From: Nocardia sp. BMG111209
GTDB lineage: Bacteria > Actinomycetota > Actinomycetes > Mycobacteriales > Mycobacteriaceae
Direction: 5' to 3'
Length of the DNA: 64,000 bases
Assembly (NCBI RefSeq): GCF_000381925.1
Contig: NZ_KB907308.1
Location: 992,001 to 1,056,000 of the forward strand
The position numbers and the translations under genes were made by a program. Positions 1 through 9,100 of the stretch are shown piece after piece. Each line of letters begins with the position of its first letter. Within the stretch, counting starts at the first letter, position 1. The notes beneath the pieces were generated by a model. The model had not been told where the DNA came from, searched no databases, and saw only the letters and a list, made by a program, of their open reading frames with translations.

Positions 1-331
1 CCCGGCGGCGGTGCGCGGCCCGGGTACGGCCCGACGAGGTCAAGGTGATCACCTGCCGCCGGCCGTCCGCCGGATCGGGTGATCGGACGAGATACCCGAG
101 CCGATCGAGCCCAGCAAGCGTGGCCGTCATCGACTGCGACCGCACCCGTTCCGCACCGGCGAGCTCGGTCGTCGTCGCCGGACCGTCCCTGAAGAGCCGA
201 ATCAGCACCGAGGTCTGCGACGGCGTCAGATCCTCGGCCGTATCGACCTCCCGAAGCCGAGTACGCAACCGGCTCAGCAGAACCCGCAAATTCGTGGCCG
301 CTGCCGCCGCAGAGGCACTGACCGAGGACAT
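1..331 (-). CDS. MarR-family transcriptional regulator (N-terminal part)
   Basis: Reading right to left from ATG at 331, the frame is open to the window edge, so only about 110 N-terminal residues are visible. The order fits a MarR winged helix: an N-terminal helix (TNLRVLLSRLRTRLR), then LTPSQTSVLIRLFRDGPATT, the recognition helix region (ELAGAERVRSQSMTATLAGL) and the start of the wing (GYLVRSPDPADGRRQVITLT). MarR proteins are dimeric DNA-binding repressors that often respond to small phenolic ligands and control exporters. The gene lies downstream of, and in the same direction as, the DHA2 exporter ending at 537. A perfect 12-bp palindrome lies 13 bp upstream of its start. I infer that it controls itself and perhaps the exporter. 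The C-terminal dimerisation helices are outside the window. Confidence 0.8.
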   Translation of the reverse strand, partial: MSSVSASAAAAATNLRVLLSRLRTRLREVDTAEDLTPSQTSVLIRLFRDGPATTTELAGAERVRSQSMTATLAGLDRLGYLVRSPDPADGRRQVITLTSSGRTRAAHRRR

Positions 332-340
332 ATCCGAAGT

Positions 341-535
341 CTAGACTACGTAGTCCAGGCTGTGCATCCGGGCGGCTGCGATGCACCGGAAGCCGGTCTC
401 GGCGTGCGTCGAGTACCCCATCGGCGCGCCGGGCGGATGCGACTTCTTCCAGCATGTTCTGCAACTGCTGAGCACCGGTTCGTCCAGCCTCTGCGCCGGC
501 TCGAAGGCATCCTGAAACGTCCGCACGATCCGCAC
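341..535 (-). CDS. Possible small protein, 64 aa, between exporter and marR
   Basis: From GTG at 535, two bases after the exporter stop, an open frame runs to a TAG at 341-343 that abuts the MarR palindrome. The third codon positions are mostly G or C, as in real genes here, although the frame has no strong ribosome site. The product is soluble and has a C-x2-C pair (SCRTCW). A competing frame starts at ATG 540 and overlaps the exporter stop as ATGA, but its codon use is less convincing. I recognise no family. It could be a genuine translationally coupled small gene, a decayed 3' end, or chance. Confidence 0.25.
   Translation of the reverse strand: MRIVRTFQDAFEPAQRLDEPVLSSCRTCWKKSHPPGAPMGYSTHAETGFRCIAAARMHSLDYVV
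344..355. promoter_or_regulatory. Perfect palindrome upstream of marR, candidate operator
   Basis: GACTACGTAGTC is a perfect 12-bp palindrome whose edge lies 13 bp before the MarR start codon at 331. MarR dimers bind short inverted repeats in their own promoter, so this is the natural candidate operator. Binding is inferred from position and symmetry only. Confidence 0.5.
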
Positions 536-536
536 G

Positions 537-2117
537 TCATCGGGGAGACTGTTGCGCGGCGTGATCGTCGGTGCGGGTGCCGTGGGGTGGGATGTGCCGG
601 AATTCCATGAAGGCGAGCACAGCCAGTGCCGCGAGGGCCGATGCCCCGAGAGCGGTGACGACGTGCAGGCCCGTGGTGAAGGCCGCGTGGGCCGACGACA
701 GGACTTGCGAGCCCAGCGCCTCGGGCAGTCGGCGGGTGGCGGTGACCGCACCTGAGATCGCGGCGTGCGCGGGGCCGGCCTGCTCCGGTGGCACGCCGGC
801 GGGTATGCGCACGTGGCCGCGATAGACGGCCGCACCGACGCTCCCGAGGATCGCGACACCGGCCGCGACACCGAACTGGCCGCCGGTCTCCGCGGTTCCC
901 GCCGCGGATCCGGCCCGTTCGGGCGGGACCGCGCCGAGCACCAGGTCGTATCCGAGTGCGGTACCGGGCCCGATCCCCGCCATCGCCAGCGCGAAACCGG
1001 TGATCAGTAGCGGTGGTCCGGCGTCCGCGGGGACCACGGTGACGATCACATAGCCGGCCGCGGCGACGGCCAGGCCCGCGGCGATGATGTAGGCCGGGCG
1101 GACGATGCGGGCGAGCGCCGGGCCGAGGCCGATCGTGACGAGCATCGCGGCGGCGGACGGAATCATCCACAGGCCCGCGCGCAGCGTCGAACAGCCGAGC
1201 ACCAGTTGCAGCTGGAGATTGATCATCAGGATGGTCCCGCCCTGTACGGCACCGACCACCGCGGACATGGTGAACGCGCCGCGGAACACGCGGTCGGCGA
1301 ACAGGCCCGGCTCCAGCAGCGGAGCGGCCAGGCGGCGCTGGCGCCGGGCGAAGACGAGTCCCGCCACCAGGCCCACACCGATCCCGGCCCAGGCCCGCGG
1401 TTGCCCGCGATCGAGGGCCAGCTCGGTGATCCCGTAGATCACCGGCAGCACGGTGACCAGTGACAGTGCGACACTCGGCACGTCGAGGCGGCCCGCATCG
1501 GAATCGCGGTCCTCGGGGAGCAGCAGCGGTCCGGCGACCGACAGCAGCAGCATCACCGGCACGGCCGGCAGGAATACCGAGCCCCACCGGAAATGGGCGA
1601 GCATCACACCGCCGACGATCGGACCGGTGATCGCGCCGACCGTGAAGCAGCCGGTGAAGACCCCCACCGCCGCGGCCCGCTGCGCCGGATCCGCGAACAT
1701 GACTCGGATCAGCGCCAGCCCCGACGGTGCCAGGGTCGCGCCGGCGATACCCATCAGGGCTCGCGCGAGGATCAGCATGGTGGACCCGGTCGAGCAGGCC
1801 GCGAGCACCGAGCCCGCCCCGAACGCCACCGCGCCCGCTAGCAGGAGCCTGCGCCGGCCGATCCGGTCACCGAGGGTTCCCATCGTCACCAGAAACCCGG
1901 CCGTCATGAAGCCGTAGATGTCCAGAATCCACAGCTGCTGCGTGGCGCTGGGTGACAGGTCGGCGGTCAGCCGGGGCAGGGCCAGGTTCAACACGCTGAA
2001 GTCCACGGAGATGAGCAGGATGGGCAGCGCGAGCACGGCCAGGCCGAGCCATTCCCGCCGCCCCGCTCGTATCGATACCGGGGAGATGTCCACGGAAAAT
2101 CCCTTCGTCACGGTCAT
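537..2117 (-). CDS. MFS transporter, DHA2 (EmrB/QacA) drug-efflux type, 526 aa
   Basis: An integral membrane, proton-driven exporter. The length and about 14 hydrophobic segments fit the DHA2 family. Segment 1 carries the LPILLISVDFSVLNLALP signature, and the loop between segments 2 and 3 has the MFS motif GTLGDRIGRRR. Motif-C-like GPIVGG follows. The chosen start (MTVTKGFS, ATG at 2117) puts the first membrane helix about 20 residues in; a longer frame to 2177 adds an unlikely proline/alanine-rich leader. It is followed on the same strand by the MarR gene, a common exporter-regulator pairing. The closest functional class is SmvA/LfrA-like export of cationic or hydrophobic drugs; the substrate cannot be read from sequence. 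Confidence 0.85.
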   Translation of the reverse strand: MTVTKGFSVDISPVSIRAGRREWLGLAVLALPILLISVDFSVLNLALPRLTADLSPSATQQLWILDIYGFMTAGFLVTMGTLGDRIGRRRLLLAGAVAFGAGSVLAACSTGSTMLILARALMGIAGATLAPSGLALIRVMFADPAQRAAAVGVFTGCFTVGAITGPIVGGVMLAHFRWGSVFLPAVPVMLLLSVAGPLLLPEDRDSDAGRLDVPSVALSLVTVLPVIYGITELALDRGQPRAWAGIGVGLVAGLVFARRQRRLAAPLLEPGLFADRVFRGAFTMSAVVGAVQGGTILMINLQLQLVLGCSTLRAGLWMIPSAAAMLVTIGLGPALARIVRPAYIIAAGLAVAAAGYVIVTVVPADAGPPLLITGFALAMAGIGPGTALGYDLVLGAVPPERAGSAAGTAETGGQFGVAAGVAILGSVGAAVYRGHVRIPAGVPPEQAGPAHAAISGAVTATRRLPEALGSQVLSSAHAAFTTGLHVVTALGASALAALAVLAFMEFRHIPPHGTRTDDHAAQQSPR

Positions 2118-2287
2118 CGGCCCGACGAACGCGACGGCCGCGGCAGGACCGCGAATTGCCCTATTGTTGGGCGGCATACCGGATGAACGCCGCGCGGAAA
2201 AATTCTCGGCGGAATTCCCGGCGCACCCGTCCTTCGGCAGTGCTCACGTTCGTCGCCCTGGTAGCCGAGACGAGAGGACCGAAGACA

Positions 2288-2626
2288 ATGCGGTATCTGC
2301 TGATGATCAGCGCGCAGGAGACCCCCGCCGAGGAGGACACGGCCGAACCGGACCTGACGGCCTTCCACGCCTGGCTCGGCGACCTCATCGAACGGGGTGT
2401 GCTGCGTGCGCACGAGGGGCTGCGGCCGAGCCGGACCGCGACGACCGTGCGCGTGCGCGGCGACGACGTACTGCTGACCGACGGCCCCTACATCGAGGCC
2501 AAGGATCAGATCGGCGGCTTCGCCCTGATCGATGTCCAGGATCTGGACGAGGCCATCGAGATCGCCGCCACCCATCCGGCCTGCGCATTCGGGCAGGTCG
2601 AGATCCGGCCGATCCGCGAGCCGTGA
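2288..2626 (+). CDS. YCII-related (DGPF domain) protein, 112 aa
   Basis: A small dimeric alpha-beta barrel protein of the YCII/DGPF family, starting MRYLLMISAQ. The conserved segment LLTDGPYIEAKDQIGGF contains the DGP-(F/Y) motif, followed by the usual acidic helix DLDEAIEIA and the terminal strand VEIRPI. The ATG at 2288 follows GAGGA about 10 bp upstream; a longer frame from 2156 lacks family similarity. The stop overlaps the next gene's GTG (GTGA), so the two are translationally coupled. DGPF proteins are the standard neighbours of ECF42 sigma factors, which is exactly the gene that follows. Their biochemical role is unsettled. Confidence 0.88.
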   Translation: MRYLLMISAQETPAEEDTAEPDLTAFHAWLGDLIERGVLRAHEGLRPSRTATTVRVRGDDVLLTDGPYIEAKDQIGGFALIDVQDLDEAIEIAATHPACAFGQVEIRPIREP

Positions 2627-3933
2627 GCGATATCGACGTCGCCGTCACGACCGCCTTCCGCCGGGAATGGGCGCGGCTGGTGGCGACCCTGATCGGCGTC
2701 ACGGGTGATTGGGATCTGGCGCAGGAGTGCGCACAGGAGGCATTCGCCCTCGCGTGGCAGACGTGGCCCCGCGACGGTGTCCCCGACCGGCCGGGCGCCT
2801 GGTTGCTCACCACCGCGCGACACCGGGCGGTGGATCGGCTGCGCCGCGACCGGGTCGGGGACGGCAAACTGCGGCAACTGGTGACGACCGAGGGCCACGA
2901 CGACGCGGAGCCGGACTTCGACGCGCTGGACAGCGGTGTCGAGGATCAGCGGCTGCGGTTGCTGTTCACCTGCTGCCACCCGGCGCTCGCGTTCGACGTG
3001 CAGGTCCCGCTCGCGCTGCGGACGCTCGCCGGGCTGACGACAGCCGAGATCGCCCGCGCATACGGGGTTTCCGAGGCGACGATGGCCAAACGGCTGGTGC
3101 GCGCCAAACAGAAGATCCGTGAGGCGGGCATCCCGTATCGGGTGCCGCCGCGGCATCTGCTGCCGGAACGCACCCGGGCAGTCCTCGCGGTGATCTACCT
3201 GCTGTTCAACGAGGGCTACCTCGCGACCTCCGGGACCGAGCTGTACCGTCCGGAGCCGGCCGAGGAGGCGTTGCGACTGGCGGCGCTGCTGGTCGAACTC
3301 ATGCCCGACGACCCGGAGGCGCGCGGCCTGCACGCCCTCGTGCTGCTCCAACACGCGCGATCGGCGACCCGCGTGTCGGCGGACGGGGCATTGGTGCCGC
3401 TCGAGGAGCAGGACCGCACCCGGTGGGACCGCTCCCGCATCGCGGCCGGACTCGCGGAACTGCGGCACGCGGCGCGGCGGGAACGGATCGGCCCCTATCA
3501 GCTACAGGCGATGATCGTGGCCTGCCACGTCACCACGGACACCGCCGCCGACACCGACTGGGCGCACATCGTCGAACTGTACGACGCGCTGCTGACCCGC
3601 GTCCCCTCGCCCACGGTCGCGCTGAACCGGGCCGTCGCCGTCGCGATGCGATCGGGGCCGCGAGCGGGCCTGGAACTCCTGGACGAACTCGAGCGCGACG
3701 GCGGACTCGCCACCGGCCATCTGCTGCCCGCGGCCCGTGCCGATCTGCTGCGGCGACTGGGCCGGACCACCGAGGCCGCACGGGCGTACCGCGCGGCCCT
3801 GGAACGCACCGGCAACGAGGCCGAGCGCGCCTACCTGCACCGTCGCCTGCGCGAACTCGGCACCTCCGACCACGAATGCGCATGCCCCCTGATGAGCGAC
3901 ACCGAAGCGGGGTCGACCGGGCCGTCGTCGTAG
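2623..3933 (+). CDS. ECF RNA polymerase sigma factor, ECF42-type with long C-terminal domain, 436 aa
   Basis: GTG at 2623 overlaps the DGPF gene's stop. Residues ~10-80 are sigma region 2 (AQECAQEAFALAWQTWP, then the helix ending HRAVDRLRRDR). Region 4 lies at ~110-165 (LRTLAGLTTAEIARAYGVSE). The remaining ~260 residues form the helical, TPR-like extension (DUF6596) typical of ECF42 factors, including YLLFNEGYLATSG and repeated AL-rich helix pairs, and end with a Cys-rich tail (HECACPLM). ECF42 factors have no classical anti-sigma factor; the extension is thought to control activity, and the usual target is the neighbouring DGPF gene. Here DGPF, sigma factor and a downstream hydrolase make one module. 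Confidence 0.9.
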   Translation: MSDIDVAVTTAFRREWARLVATLIGVTGDWDLAQECAQEAFALAWQTWPRDGVPDRPGAWLLTTARHRAVDRLRRDRVGDGKLRQLVTTEGHDDAEPDFDALDSGVEDQRLRLLFTCCHPALAFDVQVPLALRTLAGLTTAEIARAYGVSEATMAKRLVRAKQKIREAGIPYRVPPRHLLPERTRAVLAVIYLLFNEGYLATSGTELYRPEPAEEALRLAALLVELMPDDPEARGLHALVLLQHARSATRVSADGALVPLEEQDRTRWDRSRIAAGLAELRHAARRERIGPYQLQAMIVACHVTTDTAADTDWAHIVELYDALLTRVPSPTVALNRAVAVAMRSGPRAGLELLDELERDGGLATGHLLPAARADLLRRLGRTTEAARAYRAALERTGNEAERAYLHRRLRELGTSDHECACPLMSDTEAGSTGPSS

Positions 3934-4021
3934 CTCGTGTCCATCGGACCCGCCGCCGTTCGTCGAGGAGGCGGACACGCCGCGACTCGTTCGACACATT
4001 TGCGACTCACAAGGAGAAATC

Positions 4022-4842
4022 ATGGCCACCGCCATTTCCCGGGGCACCGTCACATCGGCCGACGGAACCACCTCGCATTCGACACGATCGGCCAGGGACC
4101 GGCCGTCATCTGCGTCGACGGCGCCTTCTGCACCCGCCGCCTCGGCCCGATGCACGCCCTCGCCGGACTGCTGGCATCGCAATTCACCGTCGTCCACTAT
4201 GACCGCCGCGGCCGCGGTGGCAGCGGCGACACCGGGCCCTACGCCGTGGAACGCGAGATCGAGGATCTCGAGGCGCTGATCACCGTCGCGGGCGGCTCGG
4301 CGCACGTGTTCGGCCTGTCCTCCGGAGCGGCGCTGTCGCTGCGCGCGGCGGCAGCGGGCCTGAACATCACCCGGCTGGCGTTGTACGAGCCGCCGTTCGT
4401 CGCGATCGACAAGTCCGGACACCAGCCACCCGCCGACAGTGCGGACGTCCTGACCCGGCTGATCGCCGCGGATCGCCGCGCCGAGGCCGCCACCTTCTAC
4501 CTCACCCGAGTCATCGGCGCTCCCGCGATATTTCCCCTGCTCATGCGGGTCACCCCGATGTGGCCGAAGATGAAGGGGGTGGCCGCCTCACTCCCCTACG
4601 ATGCCGCGATCATGGGTGACTTCGAGGTCCCGGCGCGGCAACTGAGCACGCTCACGGTGCCCACGCTGGTGATCGGCGGCGCGAAGAGCCCCGCCAACCT
4701 CCGGCAGGCCACGCGGGCCGTCGCCGACACCCTGCCCGACGGCCGCGCCCTGTTTCTCGAAGGCCAGAACCACAACGTGTCGGCCCGCACCCTCGCGCCG
4801 CTGCTCCACCGTTTCTTCCGCACCACCGCCGATCGCGCCTGA
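4022..4842 (+). pseudogene. Alpha/beta hydrolase, disrupted by a one-base frameshift near codon 17
   Basis: A strong ribosome site (AAGGAG) precedes ATG at 4022, whose frame reads MATAISRGTVTSADGTT and then turns into low-complexity residues. The family sequence resumes one frame over as LAFDTIGQGPAVICVDG and stays open to 4842. One missing C in the run around 4067-4073 would join both parts into a 273-residue protein. The rest is intact: strand and turn VVHYDRRGRGGSGDTGP, the nucleophile elbow GLSSGA, and a C-terminal GQNHNVSA containing the catalytic His. It lies 88 bp after the sigma factor and probably belongs to its module. It is either a recent loss of function or a sequencing error in a C run; translation from GTG 3937 in the second frame would give an odd Arg/His-rich leader. 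Confidence 0.75.
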
Positions 4843-5421
4843 TCGCGCGTCACACCCGTGGCGGCGCGCTGCACCGGACAGAGGACGGTCGGCAGCGGTA
4901 CGAAACAGCCTGCCCCCCAACGCAATTGCGCCTGGATTGCATCCCGATCAACGCCTGCCTTTCCGGGCAGCTTTCACCGAAGGTGATGGTATTCCGTCGT
5001 TTTCGGCACCGGACCGATCCTCGTACGAGCCGCATCCGAACCAAAAATCCGAAACACGTGTGCCCGCAACACTTTAGCGGACTGAATACCGACCGGTATC
5101 GTCGCTCGGCGGAGATCGAAGTGCTGGCGCGGCAGGTGCCGCATGCTGCCGAAATCTCCATCTGTTCGCTGATTCGGAGCCGGCTTCTCAGTGACGGGAG
5201 GATCCACGACGACCCGAGGCGACATCTGAGCGAGAATCTAGCCGGTTGTGTTACCAGCTGGCTAAGCCGGCTTGCCATCGAAAGCAGGTAGTCGTGGAAT
5301 CGCCCGACACATCGCCGTCCGACAACCATCAGTGGCATCCAGCGCGACCACCACACCGGCCCGAATCGTCCACTGTCGCCCCGCGCGGTCCGAAGGCCGG
5401 CGCAACAGCCGAGGACCCTCG
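4843..5421. other. Intergenic region without a convincing gene
   Basis: About 580 bp, noticeably more AT-rich than its surroundings. A 121-codon frame (4926-5291, plus strand) exists, but it has poor codon bias, no ribosome site and no recognisable domain, so I do not call it. The stretch holds an imperfectly flanked TetR-type inverted repeat at 5086-5099. It may be the decayed remainder of a regulator gene and its operator. Confidence 0.5.
5086..5099. promoter_or_regulatory. Inverted repeat of TetR-operator type, orphan
   Basis: ATACC-GACC-GGTAT has perfect 5-bp arms and resembles the ACCGACCGGT-like operators found in front of many actinobacterial TetR genes. No TetR gene adjoins it now; the nearest intact gene on this strand starts at 5422. 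It may be a relic of a lost regulator. Confidence 0.35.
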
Positions 5422-5841
5422 GTGCTGATCTTGTCGTTGCAGTGCGATACGTTCGAGTACGCCGTGAAATCGCCTACGGCACAGGCGATCGATCTCGATC
5501 CCGGGCAGCTCGACGTGCCGAATCGGTTCGAGAATTGCCTCTTCCTCCTGGTATCGATCGACGAGACGGACGGCATCAAGCAGGTGACCCGAGCGGCGAA
5601 GGCGATCGTCAAGGTCGTCCACGCCACCGGCGTGAAGCAACTCATCATCAACGGATTCGCCGCGCTCTCCGGGCATCCAGCGGATCAGCACAGAGCCCAG
5701 GAGATGCTCCGTCTCCTGGGTGAACGACTGGCCGAACGCGAGCCGGCACTACCGGTCGAGCACATGCCCTTCGGCTGGCGAAAGCGGTGGATCATGGACG
5801 TCGTCGCCGGCCTGTGGGCCCAGCGTTCGATCCGCACCTGA
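5422..5841 (+). CDS. Stand-alone threonyl-tRNA synthetase editing-domain protein, 139 aa
   Basis: GTG at 5422 has GAGGA about 7 bp upstream and begins VLILSLQCDTFEYAVKSPT. The whole protein matches the archaeal-type ThrRS N-terminal editing domain (DTD-like fold): strand 1 followed by D-x-F-x-Y, a loop, strand ENCLFLLVSIDETDG, helix VTRAAKAIVKVV, strand KQLIINGFAALSG, and the terminal PFGWRKRWIMDV. In archaea this domain removes serine mischarged onto tRNA-Thr, or D-amino acids in the related DTD. Here it lacks any synthetase body. Free-standing copies occur in some actinomycetes; their role is not settled (trans-editing is an inference). No operon partner is apparent; the next gene is convergent. 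Confidence 0.72.
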   Translation: MLILSLQCDTFEYAVKSPTAQAIDLDPGQLDVPNRFENCLFLLVSIDETDGIKQVTRAAKAIVKVVHATGVKQLIINGFAALSGHPADQHRAQEMLRLLGERLAEREPALPVEHMPFGWRKRWIMDVVAGLWAQRSIRT

Positions 5842-5855
5842 CCCCTCGCAGCGGG

Positions 5856-6161
5856 TCATACCTGTTCGACGGTCAGCAATTCGGTGAGGCCGCTGACGGT
5901 GAGTACCGGCATCAGGATCGGGTTGGCGATCAGGTGGATGTGCTCGGCGTGGGTGAACAGGGTGTTGATGGCACCGCTGTCGAGGAATTCCACGCCGCTC
6001 AGGTCGAGGATGATCCGGGTGCCGTTCCCGGTCTCGGCGACCACGGTCGCCAGCGCGTGGGTGAATGCCTGATTGTTGCTCAGGTCGATCTCTCCGGTGA
6101 CGGTGAGCACGGCCGTGCCGTCGGCGCGGCGGCTCGCGCCGAGGGACAGGGGGCTGGTCAT
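5856..6161 (-). CDS. STAS-domain anti-sigma factor antagonist, 101 aa
   Basis: A single STAS domain of SpoIIAA/RsbV type: strand AVLTVTGEIDLSN, helix, strand RIILDLSGVEFLDSGAINTL, then PVLTVSGLTELL. The phospho-acceptor region reads FLDSGAI, so Ser62 before Gly is the expected phosphorylation site, although the usual double Ser is reduced to one. Its ATG overlaps the stop of the upstream phosphatase/kinase gene (TCATGA), so the two are coupled. In partner switching an unphosphorylated antagonist sequesters an anti-sigma kinase; the upstream protein supplies both a PP2C phosphatase and an RsbW-like kinase domain that could act on this protein. Confidence 0.88.
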   Translation of the reverse strand: MTSPLSLGASRRADGTAVLTVTGEIDLSNNQAFTHALATVVAETGNGTRIILDLSGVEFLDSGAINTLFTHAEHIHLIANPILMPVLTVSGLTELLTVEQV

Positions 6162-9100
6162 GACTCGATCCTCGCGTGCAGGTGAACGGTGGTGCCGGTG
6201 GTACCGGGCTCGATGGCTACATCGTGCATCAAGGCGCGCATCAGAGTGATGCCCCGGCCCCGTTGTGGGTTCTCGGCGGGGCGCGGTGTCTGCCAGGTGC
6301 CGGTATCGGTGATGGTGACGTGCAGTTGGTCGACCAGGGCCGTGGCCCGGACCCGGATGAGTCCGCCGGGGTTGTTGCGGTGGCCGTGCTCGATGGCGTT
6401 GGCGACGGCCTCGCTGGTCGCGAACAGAATGTTGTAGGCCTGGTCGGGGTCGAGGCCGCAGCGGCGCAGCCAGTGCCGCAGCGCGGTGCGGGCGGGGGCG
6501 AGTTGATCGGCCTCGGCGGGTAGTTCCATGTGCAAGGGGGCCGGCTGGCGGAACAGCAACAACGCCACGTCGTCCTCGTAGCCGTCGCTCGGTGACATCC
6601 GGGCCATCAGCAGGGTCGCCAGCTCCTCCGGGGTGCTGGCACGGCCGTCGCCGACGAGGTCGCCGGCGGCGTTGATGCCCTCGTCCAGCGGCCGCCGACG
6701 ACGTTCGACCAAGCCGTCGGTGTAGAGCAGCAGGGTGGCCCGGGACGGCAGGGTGACCCGGGCTTCGGGGCGGGGCTGACCGACCCGGATACCCAGCGGG
6801 AGGGCGCGCGCCTCCTGGAGCAGGGTGGTGGTGCGGTCGGCGTGGACCAGGATCGGCGGCGGATGTCCGGCGGCCGAGTAGACCAGTTCACCACTGGCCG
6901 GATCGAGCACCGCGCACAACACGGTGGTGCACTTCGCACCCGGCAGCCGCGCGGCGAATCGGTCCAGGCCGGTCAGCGCGGCGCCGGGGCTCGGATGTTC
7001 CAGCAGCAGCGCACGGCACGCGCTGCGCAGTTGACCCATGACGGTGGCCGCGTCGAGACCGTGTCCCAGGCAGTCGCCGACGACCAGGCCGATCCGGCCG
7101 TCGTCGAGATCGACCACGTCGTACCAGTCGCCGCCGACCTGGAGGGGACGCGACGCCGGCTGGTAGCGCACGGCGAACCCCTCCGGCAGTTGCTGCGGGC
7201 CCAGGATCGCGTGTTGCAGGGCGAGCGCGATCTCGCGTTGCTGCTGTAGCTGGTAGGTGCGGGCGAGTCCTTGGCCGAGCCGCCCCGCGAGCATGGTCAG
7301 CAGCGTCTGATCCTCGGCGGTGAACAGCCGGCGCTCGGCGAGTTCGACCCACATGACCAGCACACCCTCGGGATGTTGCAGCGCGATACCGGCACTGTTC
7401 GGGTGGTACGTCGTGACGGTGAGCGGGTCGCCGTCACGCAGGCCGGCGACGGTCGCCTGCACGTCGTCCGCCAGATCGCTCCAGTGCGGCGACGCGCCGG
7501 CGGCGACGACCGCCGGTTCCGATGTCCGCGAACGCGCGTCGCCGCTCGTCCCGGCGAAGATCATGCCCAGCACCCGCCGGGCCTGCCAGATCTGGCGCAG
7601 CTCGGCCACCGCGCCGGCCAGCGCCTCGGCGGCCGTATCCGCTTGGGCGAGTTGATTGTTGAGTGCCGCGAGGGCGGCCTGACGTTGAATGTTGTAGTGC
7701 TCGGCGGTGACATCGCGGAGCGTGCCGACCATGACCCGGCGGCCGGTGTCGGGGTCCTCGGCGGGATTCACCGTGGCGGTGATCCAGATCCGATGACCGT
7801 CGCGGTGCGCGACCTGGAAGGTGTGGTTGTGGCTGCCGGCCTCCGCGTCGGCGAGCATGTCCGCGATCTGCTGTGGCGCCCGCGGCGGGGTATCGCCGTC
7901 GGAGCGGCTCGGCGCGTAGGGCAGGCCCTCCGGCCCGTAGCCGAGGATGTCGGTGAACGCGCTGTTGATCTCGACGATCGCGCCGCGTTCGTCGCAGACG
8001 AAGAACGCCTCCTGCAGCGAGTCCACCAGCGCGGCACGCCAGCGGGCATGATGGCTGCGCAGCCGGTTCAGTCTCACGATGGCCCGCGCACGCGCCAGCA
8101 GTTCCGCGGCGGCGAACGGCTTGACGAGGTAGTCGTCCGCGCCTGCCTGCAACCCCTCGATGGCGGCCTCCTGCCCGGATCGGGCGGACAGCAGCAGCAC
8201 GGGTATCGCGGCGGTGAGCGGATCGGCGCGCAACGTCGCCACCAGGGTCAGCCCGTCCATGCCGGGCATCATCACATCGCTGACCAGTAGGTCCGGCGAC
8301 TGCGTGCGGACGGATTGCAGCGCTTGCAGGCCGTCGGCGACGGCACGGACCTCGTAGTTGGCGCCGGTCAGCAGGCGGGACAGGTAATCGCGCATATCGG
8401 CGTTGTCGTCGGCGATCAGTACGCTGGCCGGCGCGCCGATGTCCGTCCCCGGCGCTCCCCGCCGATCGGCGAGGGTGGCCATCGCACCGGCCGCATCGGC
8501 CGGCAGCCAGCGCAGTGCTTCCTGCACGTACTGGTCGGCCACCGCGGCATCGGTGGCGTCGCGCGTCGACACGAGGGCGTCGGCCGGCAGATGAGCCGAC
8601 CCGAACGGCAGGACGATGGTGAAGATGGTGCCCGCACCTTCGGTGCTGGTGGCGCTGATCGTGCCGCCGTGCAGTTCCACCAGTTCCCGCACCAACGCCA
8701 GGCCGATCCCGCTGCCCTCGTGCGAACGCGCGCGGGTGTTGGCGATGCGATGGAATCGCTCGAACAGGCGCGGCAATTCCGCGGCGGGCACCCCGACGCC
8801 GGTATCGGCCACCGTGACGACCGCATGGGTGTCGGTGGCCCGCACCCGGACACCGATGGATCCGTCGAAGGTGAATTTCAGCGCATTGGACAGCAGATTG
8901 AAGACGACCTTCTCCCACATGCCGGCGTCGAGATAGACCGGCTCGGCCGCGGGGGGACAGTCCACGGTGAAGGTGAGTCCGGCCCGGTCGATGGCCGATT
9001 CGAAAACGCTCGCCAATTCGGCCGTGGCCACCGCGAGATCGGTCGGCGCATAGCGGGCCTGCATCCGACCGGCCTCGATGCGCGAGAAATCCAGCAGCAT

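Noticed and set aside
346..1587. 413-codon open frame on the minus strand overlapping the exporter
   Set aside because: It is an out-of-frame reading of the DHA2 exporter, extremely Arg/Gly/Pro-rich and without domain features.
2118..2287. ECF42-type promoter in front of the DGPF gene
   Set aside because: No clear TGTCGA/-10 pair with correct spacing; GTCGCC and CGAGACG occur but are too weak to call.
4926..5291. 121-codon plus-strand frame in the intergenic region
   Set aside because: Weak third-position bias, no ribosome site, no recognisable domain.
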